54,478 nt of DNA, from assembly GCA_022447525.1 (NCBI GenBank), contig JAKVBA010000033.1, forward strand, positions 1 through 54,478, in the 5' to 3' direction. A program made the position numbers and the translations under genes. This stretch comes from Gammaproteobacteria bacterium (lineage in GTDB: Bacteria; Pseudomonadota; Gammaproteobacteria; Arenicellales; Arenicellaceae). Positions 17,987 to 27,313 of the stretch are shown here, piece after piece (position 1 is the first letter of the stretch; each line of letters starts with the position of its first letter). Under the pieces are notes generated by a model. The model saw only the letters and a program-made list of their open reading frames with translations, ran no database searches and was not told the DNA's origin.

Positions 17987-19786
17987 ATGTCTACCATTGT
18001 AAATCGACGAGATCTGGACTTTTTATTGTACGAAACCTTAGGTCTGGATGATCTGCTAAAGAACGAACGTTTTGCAGACTATGATAAGGAGTCCATTGAC
18101 GCCATTTTTGACCTATCCCAGTCTATTTCCGAAGATGTGTTTCAACCTTTCGCAGCAAAGCTTGATGCTAATGAACCTGTGTTTATTGATGGTGAGGTCG
18201 AGATAATTCCCGAGGTTAGAGAAGCGCTGAATGCATATCGGGAGGCCGGTCTTTTTATGACCGGGTATGATGCTGAGATCGGTGGTATGCAGCTACCATT
18301 GATGGCTCATCAAGCCATAAATGGTATGTTTGTTTGTGCCAATCCAGCGGTGTCTAGTTATGTTTTCTTGACTCAGGGTGCTGCCAATATGTTGAACGCT
18401 TGTGGCTCACAGGCGCTCCGAGATAAGTATCTTCCTAAAATGCTGGAAGGTGATTGGTTCGGTACCATGTGTTTGTCTGAGCCTCAAGCTGGTTCCTCGT
18501 TAGCAGACATCCGTACTAAAGCTGAGAAGCAGGACGATGGCAGCTACAAAATCACCGGGACTAAGATGTGGATTTCAGCTGGTGACCATGAACTTACTGA
18601 TAATATTATTCATATGGTTCTAGCTAAGATTCCAGGCGCCCCTGCTGGCGTGAAAGGGATCTCCTTATTCTTAGTGCCCAAACGAAGAGTTAATGATGAT
18701 GGCTCCATCGGAGAGTCAAACAATATTGCATTGGCTGGTCTTAACCATAAGATGGGGCAAAGAGGGACAACAAATTGCCTACTCAACTTTGGTGAAAGTG
18801 GTGATACCATCGGTTATTTAGTGGGCGGGGAAAATCAAGGCCTGGCTAATATGTTCCATATGATGAATGAGGCGAGGATTGCCGTGGGCATGGGCGCAAC
18901 TGTCATGGGGTTGGGCGGATTTTTATATTCACTGGATTACGCCAGAAATCGGCCACAAGGAAGACACCTGACCAACAAGGATCCAGAGTCGCCAATGGTT
19001 ATGATTTCAGAACACGCAGATGTCAAACGCTTGTTGATGTCGCAAAAAGCGAATGTTGAAGGAGCCTTGGCCCTGATGTACTACTCGGCTAAGTTGTTGG
19101 ATGAGCAGAAAATAGCGGAATCCGAAGAACAGAGAAATCGAGTGACACTCCTACTGGAGCTCTTGACGCCGATATGTAAGTCTTGGCCATCGGAGTTTTG
19201 TTTGGAAGCAAACAAACACGCTATCCAAATATTAGGTGGCTATGGTTATACAAGAGAGTACCCAGTTGAAAGGATATATAGAGATAATCGGTTGAACCAT
19301 ATCCATGAAGGTACCCATGCAATCCATGGTCTGGACATACTGGGACGTAAAGTTCGGATGGCTGGTGGGGCTGCGTTACAGGCTCTGGCTGCAGAAATTA
19401 CATCAACAATTACTGAGGCTGCTATTATCCCTCAGCTACAGGGGCACTGTGCAGACTTAGGTGCGGCCATGAAAAAGGTCGAAACAACTCTTCTGCTTGT
19501 CTCTCAGGAAAAAGATCCAACCTTGGCCCTAGCAAATGCCACTATTTTCCTAGATGCTATGGGGCACGTTGTTATCGCTTGGATGTGGCTCAAACAAGCT
19601 GTCGCCGCTCACAATGGCCTCGATGGTGCAGCAAAAGCAGACGTGGCGTTTTATGAGGGCAAGCTCGCTGCCTGTCGATTCTTCTTTACTTATGAATTAC
19701 CCAAGGCGATGACGCAGTTTAATTTGGTAGGCCAAGTCGACGATACATGCTACGGTTTGTCGCAAGAACAGTTTATCGGTGTTTAG
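17987..19786 (+). CDS. Acyl-CoA dehydrogenase, ~600-residue type with C-terminal extension
   Basis: This 599-residue flavoenzyme catalyses alpha,beta-dehydrogenation of an acyl-CoA thioester. The middle domain has MCLSEPQAGSSLADI and TGTKMWISAG, the FAD-contacting beta-strands. The C-terminal helical domain contains ILGGYGYTREYPVERIYRDNR and the catalytic Glu441 in HEGTHAIHG. A further ~110-residue helical C-terminal domain follows, as in the acyl-CoA dehydrogenases that include the DMSP-catabolic enzyme DmdC and fatty-acid FadE-like proteins. Sequence alone does not settle which acyl-CoA is used. It stands alone, 150 bp after ffh, with no beta-oxidation neighbours. Confidence 0.88.
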   Translation: MSTIVNRRDLDFLLYETLGLDDLLKNERFADYDKESIDAIFDLSQSISEDVFQPFAAKLDANEPVFIDGEVEIIPEVREALNAYREAGLFMTGYDAEIGGMQLPLMAHQAINGMFVCANPAVSSYVFLTQGAANMLNACGSQALRDKYLPKMLEGDWFGTMCLSEPQAGSSLADIRTKAEKQDDGSYKITGTKMWISAGDHELTDNIIHMVLAKIPGAPAGVKGISLFLVPKRRVNDDGSIGESNNIALAGLNHKMGQRGTTNCLLNFGESGDTIGYLVGGENQGLANMFHMMNEARIAVGMGATVMGLGGFLYSLDYARNRPQGRHLTNKDPESPMVMISEHADVKRLLMSQKANVEGALALMYYSAKLLDEQKIAESEEQRNRVTLLLELLTPICKSWPSEFCLEANKHAIQILGGYGYTREYPVERIYRDNRLNHIHEGTHAIHGLDILGRKVRMAGGAALQALAAEITSTITEAAIIPQLQGHCADLGAAMKKVETTLLLVSQEKDPTLALANATIFLDAMGHVVIAWMWLKQAVAAHNGLDGAAKADVAFYEGKLAACRFFFTYELPKAMTQFNLVGQVDDTCYGLSQEQFIGV

Positions 19787-19886
19787 TAATACTGGAAATG
19801 AATCACCAATTAGAAACCGTCTTGATTTTAGGCGCTAAGCCTCAACTGAGTTAGCAATATAAAAACCCAAAAGTTAGGAGTAGACA

Positions 19887-20531
19887 GTGCAGAAGATAAG
19901 CAAAGCGGTTTTAGTTCCCTTGGTTTTAACTCTCTCAGTTCTTTGCGGCTATGTCCAAGCTGCCGGACACGCGAAAGGAACGTTGCTTAAAGATATACCC
20001 AGTGGTAAGTACGACTTAGATCTTGCTCATGCAAGTATTCTTTGGAAGGTGAGCCATTTTGGCTATTCGAACTATATCGGCAGGTTTACCGATTTTTCTT
20101 CCCAATTGAATTTGGATACTGAAAACTTCACTAATAGCTCGGTGTCAGTCGAAATAAAGATCGACTCAATTGATACAGCTTACCCCCACGCTGATGAAGA
20201 CGACTTCGATAAGAAGCTCTCGCAAGGATGGTTTAAGTCCGAAGACTCGCCAGTTATTACGTTCAACAGCACAAAAGTTAGTGAACTAACAGGGCATAGT
20301 TTTACTTTTGAAGGTGAAATGACTATGGCAGGGCAAACACATCCACTGGTGTTTGAGGCGAAACTTAACGGATCGACAGCAGCTCACCCCTTTGCTAATA
20401 ACAAACCATTGGTTGGTTTTTCGGCCCAAGCGATTGTCAATCGTACAAAATGGGGTGTGAGCAAATATGCCCCGAAAGTTGGAGCAGAAGTTACTGTCCA
20501 AGTCGAGGGCGAGTTCGTAAAAGCTGACTAG
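19887..20531 (+). CDS. YceI family periplasmic lipid-binding-like protein
   Basis: This 214-residue protein has an N-terminal signal peptide (about residues 1-25, cleavage after VQA). The rest is the YceI beta-barrel: YDLDLAHASILWKVSHFGYSN at the start is the family signature, followed by the strand pattern ending in WGVSKYAPKVG. YceI proteins bind polyisoprenoids or related amphiphiles in the periplasm, and physiological roles vary. The GTG start at 19887 is supported by AGGAG at 19876-19880 with six-base spacing. A terminator hairpin lies about 115 bp downstream, so it appears to be a single-gene unit. Confidence 0.93.
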   Translation: MQKISKAVLVPLVLTLSVLCGYVQAAGHAKGTLLKDIPSGKYDLDLAHASILWKVSHFGYSNYIGRFTDFSSQLNLDTENFTNSSVSVEIKIDSIDTAYPHADEDDFDKKLSQGWFKSEDSPVITFNSTKVSELTGHSFTFEGEMTMAGQTHPLVFEAKLNGSTAAHPFANNKPLVGFSAQAIVNRTKWGVSKYAPKVGAEVTVQVEGEFVKAD

Positions 20532-20645
20532 TCAGTCACGGTATGTTGCGTTTCTGAATTGGCTTAAAATGTTTGCACAGCTAATCTGACACAATTTGGT
20601 TGCTAAAGACCTTTGTTCAATTAGCACAAAAAACGATCATACACA

Positions 20646-20677
20646 GCGGCCCTGGTTCAGAAGTCGGGGCCGTTTTA
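20646..20677 (+). terminator. Intrinsic terminator after the YceI gene
   Basis: CGGCCC at 20647-20652 pairs with GGGCCG at 20667-20672 around a 14-base loop and is followed by TTTTAT. It lies about 115 bp past the YceI stop and ahead of the MMPL gene. Confidence 0.65.
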
Positions 20678-20766
20678 TGTTTAAATCCTTCGTATCTATA
20701 AACACTATTATTTTAGTGCCTGGTAAATACTTCAGTAATAGAGTTGGCACTTATTGAGAAGAGTCT

Positions 20767-23382
20767 ATGTCATCATCATTAGAGAATAATTTCTACGATC
20801 GTTTAGTATTTGGCCACTCTAAATGGGTTTTGCTGGCCTTTGTGGTTTTGTTGGTGGGTTTATCAAAGTACGCAGCAAATTTTAGGCTTGATGCCTCCTC
20901 TGATTCATTGGTCTTAGAGAACGATCAGTCTTTAAAATATTTTCGTGAGGTGGTGTCTAAATATAGTGCCGCCGACCTTCTGATCGTGACTTATTCTCCA
21001 AAAGGTGATTTATTTGATGATTCGACACTGAACGATTTATCAGCGCTTAGAGAGAAAATTCTCAAGGTTGATATGGTTGCAGGCGTCAACTCAATCTTGG
21101 ATGTGCCTTTGACGCAAAGCCCGCCAGTTACGCTTGCTGAGCTCGCTAGCTCACCGCAAACACTGCTTGACGAGAGAACCGATAGGGAGCTGGTAAAAAA
21201 AGAATTTTTAGAGAGCGAGCTATTTAAAGATCTTTTAGTGAGTGACGACTTAGGCACAACCGCGATAGCTATTTCAGTGCAATCTGATCAGTTGCTAAAC
21301 CAACTACTGACGCGTCGAAACGAATTAAGAGAGCTTCGCGCAAACGAGGCCGCTAGCCCCGAGCAACTGCAAGAGCTCGAGAAAATTACGCTTGAGCATC
21401 AAGCAAGGGCAGAGGAATTTGGAGAACGGCAAGCAATACTCGTAGCCAATATGAGAGAGTTGCTTGATCAACACCGCGATAAAGCAAAATTGTTCCTTGG
21501 TGGTGTGCCGATGATCGCGGCCGACTCTGTCAGTTTTATTGAGGGAGATGTGGTGGTTTTTGGCACAGCTGCTCTAGTCGTGATTGTTTTAATTTTATCC
21601 ATCGCGTTTAGACAACTCGGTTGGATAATCATGCCTCTGATAAATTGTGTGGCGACAGGTTTTTTGATGGTGTGTCTACTCGGCTTGCTTAATTGGCCAA
21701 TTTCAGTAGTTTCATCAAATTTTCTATCTCTGTTGTTAATCATTACTCTATCGCTGAACATACATTTGATCGTTCGTTACAGGGAGCTTGCTAAGGAGTT
21801 TCCTGACAAAGATCAGCGCTCATTGTTGAGTGCGACCGTGAGATCGAAATTCATACCTTGCATATACACCGCACTTACAACGATTGTAGCTTTTGCGTCC
21901 TTGATCGTAAGCGGCATTCGTCCTGTTATCGACTTTGGTTGGATTATGTGCTTGGGAATCACTGTTGCAGTCGTGACTACATTTACCCTATTCCCAGCTT
22001 TGGCTATGTTAATGAAACCTACCAAGGTTGAATCAAATCGTGATGTCTTGTCAAAGCTAGTTCTCAATGGTGCTCAGCAATTACATGCCAAAGGAGGTGC
22101 GGTGAGTGCCTTTTTTGGATTGGTGGGCGCCTTAGCAGTCTATGGCTGTCTCAATTTAACTGTCGAGAATCGGTTTATTGATTATTTCAAGCCAGAAACT
22201 GAGATTTATCAAGGTATGGTGGAAATCGATACCAAACTTGGTGGTACAACACCCTTAGATATTATTCTGGACCCACCCAGTGATTGGGTGCCGCCAACAC
22301 CAACTAATGCAGAGGGTTTGCTTGAATCAGTTGAAAATACTAACGGCGCGGGGAACTATGACATAGACGATTTCGATGATTTTGATACTTATCAGGAGGT
22401 CAGCAGTGAGGACGGTGATGATTTTGATGACTTCGATGATTTTGACTTTGACGAAGAATCTGAAATCGTCGTGCAGGCGCCTAACCTAGTTGCAACCTCG
22501 TATTGGTTTAATACTGAGGGTCTCAATAAGATAAAGGCAATTCAAAAGTCTTTGGAAGCCATTGAGGGCACAGGCAAGGTCATGTCCTTAGCGACTACCA
22601 TGAGTGTATTTAGTCAATTAAGGGGAGCTGGAGAGCTGGATGACATAGATTTAGGCTTCATGTATAACGCCCTATCTGAAGACAATAAGAAAACTTTGTT
22701 TGCGCCGTATTTATCTGCTGATGGTAATCAGATTCATATTAACATCCGTGTGTTTGAAACCACGAGAGGTCTCGATCGCAATAAATTGATTGCAGATATC
22801 CGGTCGATGCTAGTTAATGAGCATGGTCTGGAAGATGAACAAGTAAATATCACTGGACTTGTGGTGATGTATAACAATATGCTCAACTCGCTGTTTAACT
22901 CACAAATAGCGACACTGGGTACCGTGTTTGTGGTCATCTTTTTAATGTTTATTGTGCTCTTTAGAAGCATGAAACTTGCCTTGTTGACCATAGTACCAAA
23001 TGTGTTTTCTGCAGCCGTCGTACTTGGGATTATGGGATTGTTTACGATACCTTTGGATTTGATGACGATCACCATTGCGGCGATCTCAGTCGGTATCGCG
23101 GTGGATAACTCGATTCATTTCGTACATCGATTCACTGATGAGATAAAAGCGCGCGCTGAATATTCGTCGGCCATCGATATCGCCACAAAAAATGTTGGAC
23201 AAGCGATGTTCTACACAACCATCGTTATAACCGCTGGTTTTATGATAATGGTTTTCTCGAACTTCGTACCGACCATGTATTTTGGTGTGCTGACCGGTAT
23301 CGCTATGGTCACAGCATTGATTGCCAACCTAGTGATGCTACCGATGTTAATTAAAGTATTTAAACCAATAAAAGTAGACTAA
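20767..23382 (+). CDS. MMPL/RND-superfamily exporter with an acidic Asp-Phe-rich insertion
   Basis: This 871-residue protein has two repeats of a membrane domain, each made of one leading helix, a large periplasmic loop and five helices. The first core is about residues 265-425 (VFGTAALVVIVLILSIAF onward) and the second about 715-865 with VGIAVDNSIHFVHRF. The pattern is that of MMPL/HpnN-like RND exporters, which move lipids or hopanoid-like molecules. Substrate unknown. Residues 531-566 in the second periplasmic loop form an unusual acidic stretch with repeated D-D-F triplets. The gene starts at ATG 20767, and the carboxylesterase gene follows after 42 bp, probably in one transcript. Confidence 0.85.
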   Translation: MSSSLENNFYDRLVFGHSKWVLLAFVVLLVGLSKYAANFRLDASSDSLVLENDQSLKYFREVVSKYSAADLLIVTYSPKGDLFDDSTLNDLSALREKILKVDMVAGVNSILDVPLTQSPPVTLAELASSPQTLLDERTDRELVKKEFLESELFKDLLVSDDLGTTAIAISVQSDQLLNQLLTRRNELRELRANEAASPEQLQELEKITLEHQARAEEFGERQAILVANMRELLDQHRDKAKLFLGGVPMIAADSVSFIEGDVVVFGTAALVVIVLILSIAFRQLGWIIMPLINCVATGFLMVCLLGLLNWPISVVSSNFLSLLLIITLSLNIHLIVRYRELAKEFPDKDQRSLLSATVRSKFIPCIYTALTTIVAFASLIVSGIRPVIDFGWIMCLGITVAVVTTFTLFPALAMLMKPTKVESNRDVLSKLVLNGAQQLHAKGGAVSAFFGLVGALAVYGCLNLTVENRFIDYFKPETEIYQGMVEIDTKLGGTTPLDIILDPPSDWVPPTPTNAEGLLESVENTNGAGNYDIDDFDDFDTYQEVSSEDGDDFDDFDDFDFDEESEIVVQAPNLVATSYWFNTEGLNKIKAIQKSLEAIEGTGKVMSLATTMSVFSQLRGAGELDDIDLGFMYNALSEDNKKTLFAPYLSADGNQIHINIRVFETTRGLDRNKLIADIRSMLVNEHGLEDEQVNITGLVVMYNNMLNSLFNSQIATLGTVFVVIFLMFIVLFRSMKLALLTIVPNVFSAAVVLGIMGLFTIPLDLMTITIAAISVGIAVDNSIHFVHRFTDEIKARAEYSSAIDIATKNVGQAMFYTTIVITAGFMIMVFSNFVPTMYFGVLTGIAMVTALIANLVMLPMLIKVFKPIKVD

Positions 23383-23424
23383 TAGATATTCGAACGATCA
23401 ATTTATCTAATCAGGAGAGCACGA

Positions 23425-24237
23425 ATGATAGCGATGTGGATAAGATCGAACGCATCATATTTACTCTCATACGCTTCGCTTGTTTTTATCCTTGTGGCCA
23501 TGCCAACTGTTAGTGTTAGTCAGGAAAATAGAATGAAAGAATTCAATATAGAAAGTCTCCCCAAAGGTTCAAGAATGGTTGTGCATGGCACTTCGCCGGT
23601 AACGCATGCCGTTGTATGGCTGCATGGGCTCGGAGCGACCGCGGATGACTTTCCACCCATCGTTCCAGAGTTGGGTTTGAGTGCTGATAGATCAATACTC
23701 TTCGTTTTTCCGCAAGCTCCTGAACGTGCCATTACGATCAATGGTGGCATGAGTATGCCCGGTTGGTACGATATCAAGGGAGTGAGTATCGAAGACAAAC
23801 AAGACGCCGTTGGTATGGCCGAGTCTCAGGCCTTGGTCAATCAAATCGTGGATGAGCTATTAGAATTTGGTATTGCCAGTAAAAACATCGTGTTGGCAGG
23901 ATTTTCGCAAGGTGGGGCAGTTACCTATTTTACCGGAGTAAGGTCCAAGCATAAATTAGCTGGTTTGCTGACACTCTCAACTTACCTGCCATTCGAGGGA
24001 GATACCGAGAAAGAGCAGAGCGGGGTAAATTTTAAAACTCCAATATTTGCGAGTCACGGTAGTTACGACCCTGTTGTGCCGCTCGCGTTAGGAGAGGCGA
24101 GCGTTAACGTACTCAAAGGTCTGGGTTATGATATTAAATGGCAAATCTATCCAATGGAGCATCAAGTGGCTATGGAGCAAATCCAACATATCGGTAAATG
24201 GCTGAATGAAGTATTTAGTAATACCAATAAATACTGA
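23425..24237 (+). CDS. Carboxylesterase/phospholipase-type alpha/beta hydrolase, probably exported
   Basis: This 270-residue hydrolase is of the Abhydrolase_2 family, which holds acyl-protein thioesterases and small carboxylesterases. The oxyanion motif is VVWLHGLGATADDF; the catalytic triad is Ser161 in GFSQGG, Asp215 in SHGSYDPVVP and His246 in YPMEHQV. It has an extra N-terminal hydrophobic segment (about residues 10-32) that looks like a signal peptide, while most relatives are cytosolic. AGGAG eight bases ahead of the ATG at 23425 supports the longer start over the internal ATG at 23533. It follows the MMPL exporter by 42 bp and precedes a parvulin gene by 8 bp. Confidence 0.88.
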   Translation: MIAMWIRSNASYLLSYASLVFILVAMPTVSVSQENRMKEFNIESLPKGSRMVVHGTSPVTHAVVWLHGLGATADDFPPIVPELGLSADRSILFVFPQAPERAITINGGMSMPGWYDIKGVSIEDKQDAVGMAESQALVNQIVDELLEFGIASKNIVLAGFSQGGAVTYFTGVRSKHKLAGLLTLSTYLPFEGDTEKEQSGVNFKTPIFASHGSYDPVVPLALGEASVNVLKGLGYDIKWQIYPMEHQVAMEQIQHIGKWLNEVFSNTNKY

Positions 24238-24245
24238 GTAGAAAA

Positions 24246-24533
24246 ATGTCGAAAATAGCCTGCGCTTCTCACATATTGCTCAAGACCGAGATTGAAGCCC
24301 TCAGGGCTAAAGCCCGACTGGAACAAGGAGAAAATTTCGCTAAGTTGGCAAAGGCGCTTTCGCGTTGTCCGTCAGCAAACAAAGGCGGAGATTTGGGAGA
24401 ATTTAGAAAGGGAGCAATGTTGCCGGCATTCGATAAAGCGGTTTTCGCTAGTGATAGTGAAGACAAGAAATTTATTGGGCCAGTCAAAACCAAAGCTGGT
24501 TTTCATCTGATTCAGGTCTTATACAAGCTTTAG
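24246..24533 (+). CDS. ppiC: Parvulin-type peptidyl-prolyl cis-trans isomerase, PpiC-like
   Basis: This 95-residue single-domain rotamase has no signal peptide. It reads ASHILLKTEIEAL at the start, then FAKLAKALSRCPSANKGGDLGEF and ends with GFHLIQVLYKL, all standard parvulin landmarks, including the Cys-Pro/Ser active-site region and the GGDLG loop. It catalyses proline isomerisation in the cytoplasm. The length matches E. coli PpiC (93). It lies 8 bp downstream of the carboxylesterase gene, likely cotranscribed. Confidence 0.93.
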   Translation: MSKIACASHILLKTEIEALRAKARLEQGENFAKLAKALSRCPSANKGGDLGEFRKGAMLPAFDKAVFASDSEDKKFIGPVKTKAGFHLIQVLYKL

Positions 24534-24733
24534 CGAAGTTCGGTAACACTTGTGCGTGCCAACGATCGTGAGGCAACTACGCTGTCCTTATAGTGTAATC
24601 GGATTGTGAGTTAACAATTAGTTGGCCAAGAATTCAGGCCCTAGCATATTGATGATAAAACCCTTTTTAATAAACTGGCTTGATGAGTTTTTGTTTTATG
24701 GGGTTAGTTAATACATTTTACTTAGTTGTTGTT

Positions 24734-25186
24734 TCAATAATTATGCCCATTCAAGTTCATATCTATGTGCGGGATGCCGTCTTCTAGATACATCGAAGAA
24801 ATAGTCTCAAAACCAAAAGACTGATAGAAACTCTCCAAACGCTCTTGTGCACCGATTTTAATATCTTGATTTGGGAATAAAGCTTGAGTGTGTTCAATAG
24901 CGCGCCTTACCAGCTCTCGCCCAAGACCGCTCCCCCGATGAGTTAAAGCCGTTGTTATGCGGCCTATTGAGGGCTGATCGTAAGTCACACCAGGTGGAAT
25001 AATTCGCGCACATGCCACGATATTATCGTCAATCTGAGCAATTAGATGTTTTGCCTCAAGGTCAGTGAAATCAATATCTGGGTAGGGGCAATTTTGCTCT
25101 ACTACAAACACATCTTGGCGAAGTTTAAGGTAATCAAAGGTTTCTTTGCTTGTTAGCTCAGCGAGTTCTTTTAGTTCCCATTTCAT
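24734..25186 (-). CDS. elaA: GNAT family N-acetyltransferase, ElaA type
   Basis: This 150-residue protein matches the ElaA subgroup of GNAT acetyltransferases. Visible signatures are the N-terminal LRQDVFVVEQNCPYPDID, then the acetyl-CoA-binding segment IGRITTALTHRGSGLGRELV with the R/Q-x-x-G-x-G/A pyrophosphate loop, and the terminal FYQSFGF helix. The acceptor substrate is unknown. It is convergent with ppiC and sits 18 bp downstream of the M24 peptidase gene on the same strand. Confidence 0.92.
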   Translation of the reverse strand: MKWELKELAELTSKETFDYLKLRQDVFVVEQNCPYPDIDFTDLEAKHLIAQIDDNIVACARIIPPGVTYDQPSIGRITTALTHRGSGLGRELVRRAIEHTQALFPNQDIKIGAQERLESFYQSFGFETISSMYLEDGIPHIDMNLNGHNY

Positions 25187-25204
25187 GATCTACTTCTCGG
25201 CTTA

Positions 25205-26434
25205 CTATGCTTCGTAGCCAAATGGATCTTCTATCGAATGCGACGGTGTAGTAAACCACTTAGGTCCATGATTTGTCATGTAGAAGTGGTCTTCTAATCT
25301 AATTCCAAATTCCCCTGGGATACTTATCATCGGTTCATTACTAAAGCACATACCGACATCTAATGGGGTGTTATCCGACGAAACTAAGTATGGCCATTCA
25401 TGAATATCCAAGCCGATGCCATGGCCAGTACGATGTGCCAAACCCGGAGTTTGATAACCTGGTCCATAACCTTGCGATATCAGATAGCCGCGCGCGGCAT
25501 CATCAACGCTTCCACAGGGAGCGCCTAGTTTAGCGGCATTAAATCCTATCGCCTGACTCATTTTCTCTTGATCCCATACTTCTTTGTCTCTCTCACTGGG
25601 AACGCCAAACACATAAGAACGGGTAATATCTGAGTTGTATCCATGTAGTTGGCAACCAGTGTCAATTAAGACCATGTCATTTTCTTCTAGCGCTTTGGGA
25701 TTACTTACTCCATGCGGGTAGGCTGTGTCTTCACCAAATAAGACAATACAGAAATACGATCCCTTTGGAGCCCCCAGTTTGATATGCGCTTTATGGATAA
25801 ACTCACTGACCTCAGTAGTGGTTATCCCCACTGTGAGGATTCTTGCCGCCGCTTTATGCACTTCAAGAGTAATGTCTTTGGCTCGTTGCATAAGTTGTAT
25901 TTCAGCGGATGATTTTCTCATCCTGCACCCCGCCGTAATAGGCTTAGCATTGACGTAACTAGCTTGTGGGCTAGCCTCGCGTATCCCTTCGCTGATGAAG
26001 AATGGGCATGATTCATCAATCCCGATAACTGAACTTTCAATATTTAGTCGGATAAGGACGTCATTGAAAACTTCGTAAGGATTCTCATGTTCCTCCCATC
26101 CGTTGATATTACCGTTTATTACGACGTAACCATTAAGAGTGCTTATTTCGAAATTGGGAGCTATGTACTGCAATTCTCCGTTGGAGGTAAGCAAAGCGCC
26201 AACCATTCGTTCACTAGCACCCCACTTGGTGCCGGTGAAATACAATAGGTTTGTCCCTACATTTAAGTAGATAGCCGCGATTTTATGTTCTTGCATCAAG
26301 TTGCATGCTTTTTCGATCCTCAAACGGTATTCATCAACTGAAATTGGTTTGATGTCACTACTCATATTTGAGAGTTTCATTAATTCAGTTTTACTATTAC
26401 TGCCGCCGACCCCGACTGTTCTTTTAAGAGGCAT
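25205..26434 (-). CDS. M24 family metallopeptidase (Xaa-Pro aminopeptidase/dipeptidase type)
   Basis: This 409-residue protein has an N-terminal creatinase-like domain (about 30-175) and a pita-bread catalytic domain. The five dinuclear metal ligands are visible: Asp258 and Asp269 (LIDTGCQLHGYNSDITRSY), His338 (HRTGHGIG), Glu367 (SNEPMI) and Glu381 (IRLEDHF). It probably cleaves dipeptides or the bond before proline in the cytoplasm. I chose the ATG at 26434 because GAGGAA lies just ahead of it and it starts the MPLKRTVGVGGSNS segment. The frame stays open 32 codons further upstream without family support. It is divergent from yaeQ and is followed by elaA. Confidence 0.9.
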   Translation of the reverse strand: MPLKRTVGVGGSNSKTELMKLSNMSSDIKPISVDEYRLRIEKACNLMQEHKIAAIYLNVGTNLLYFTGTKWGASERMVGALLTSNGELQYIAPNFEISTLNGYVVINGNINGWEEHENPYEVFNDVLIRLNIESSVIGIDESCPFFISEGIREASPQASYVNAKPITAGCRMRKSSAEIQLMQRAKDITLEVHKAAARILTVGITTTEVSEFIHKAHIKLGAPKGSYFCIVLFGEDTAYPHGVSNPKALEENDMVLIDTGCQLHGYNSDITRSYVFGVPSERDKEVWDQEKMSQAIGFNAAKLGAPCGSVDDAARGYLISQGYGPGYQTPGLAHRTGHGIGLDIHEWPYLVSSDNTPLDVGMCFSNEPMISIPGEFGIRLEDHFYMTNHGPKWFTTPSHSIEDPFGYEA

Positions 26435-26514
26435 TGTTTCCTCGCGCATTTCTAAATCTTTCGTTGTACACTTGCTCGGCTTTTTATTCGTACAAAAAAC
26501 TGGAGCGACCTCTA

Positions 26515-27045
26515 GTGGCACTAAAACCAACTATCTACAAAGCAAGGATTGCACTCTCTGATCTGGAACGCAACCTTTACGACAACTTGAATTTGACCGT
26601 TGCTCTGCATCCGTCTGAAACATTGCAGCGTATGGTAGCCAGAGTTCTGGCCTTTTGCTTGAATTACCAAGATGATTTGACGTTTACCAAAGGTTTGAGT
26701 GATGTCGAGGAACCGGATCTTTGGGTTTATACCATCGACGATAAGGTGCAGCTTTGGATAGACGTTGGTGAACCCGATCCAGAGAGGGTTAGAAAGTCAG
26801 CCCGCAAAGCGAGTCAGGTTGTTGTGTATTCTTTTAATCAAAAATCTGATACGTGGTGGCAGCAGAGCAGGGCAAAGATCTCTAAAAATGGGGTAAAGGT
26901 CGTGCGCTTTAATCCCGAAAGTGTGATTTCGCTCTCAGAATTAGTGGAGAGAACAATGGATTGGTCGATCACTATTACCGGGGAGTCTGCTTTTGTCGCA
27001 ACGCCTAATGGAGAGGTCGAAATTGATTGGCAGACCCTAGTCTAG
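26515..27045 (+). CDS. yaeQ: YaeQ family protein
   Basis: This 176-residue protein of the YaeQ family has a PD-(D/E)xK nuclease-like fold. Family landmarks: ALKPTIYKARIALSDLERN at the N terminus, HPSETLQRMVARVLAF, and LWIDVGEPDPERVRKSARKA. Activity has not been shown, although the E. coli gene was once proposed as a suppressor of rfaH loss. The GTG at 26515 fits the family start (V/MALK) and has GGAG nine bases upstream. The open frame extends back to 26434 and overlaps the M24 leader, without support. It is divergent from the M24 peptidase with an 80-bp gap. Confidence 0.93.
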   Translation: MALKPTIYKARIALSDLERNLYDNLNLTVALHPSETLQRMVARVLAFCLNYQDDLTFTKGLSDVEEPDLWVYTIDDKVQLWIDVGEPDPERVRKSARKASQVVVYSFNQKSDTWWQQSRAKISKNGVKVVRFNPESVISLSELVERTMDWSITITGESAFVATPNGEVEIDWQTLV

Positions 27046-27138
27046 TTGTCGTTTAGTTCCTAAAGAGGTTTTCGTTAAAGTATCTATTCCGCAATCGATT
27101 GCAACAAGCTGAGAAGTGTTTCGAGTTGATTGGTTTTT

Positions 27139-27172
27139 GGATTTTTAGAAAAAAAATATTTTTTTTGAATCC
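27139..27172. terminator. AT-rich palindrome downstream of yaeQ
   Basis: An 18-bp perfect palindrome of eight A, TA and eight T (27149-27166) is flanked by GGATT and AATCC arms (27139-27143 and 27168-27172). It could be a bidirectional terminator or a cruciform-prone site between yaeQ and the RND adaptor gene. The GC content of the stem is very low for a conventional terminator. Confidence 0.35.
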
Positions 27173-27313
27173 ATATCTGATTTACCTGCATCTAAAAGTC
27201 AGAGTACGAGAATTTGTTAGCAAACACCGAAAACAAATACTCATTAAATAGAAGTTGATGGCGCATTTGTTTGCGTTCGCCTTTAGATTCCACAAGGTAA
27301 ATAGGTACGGATT

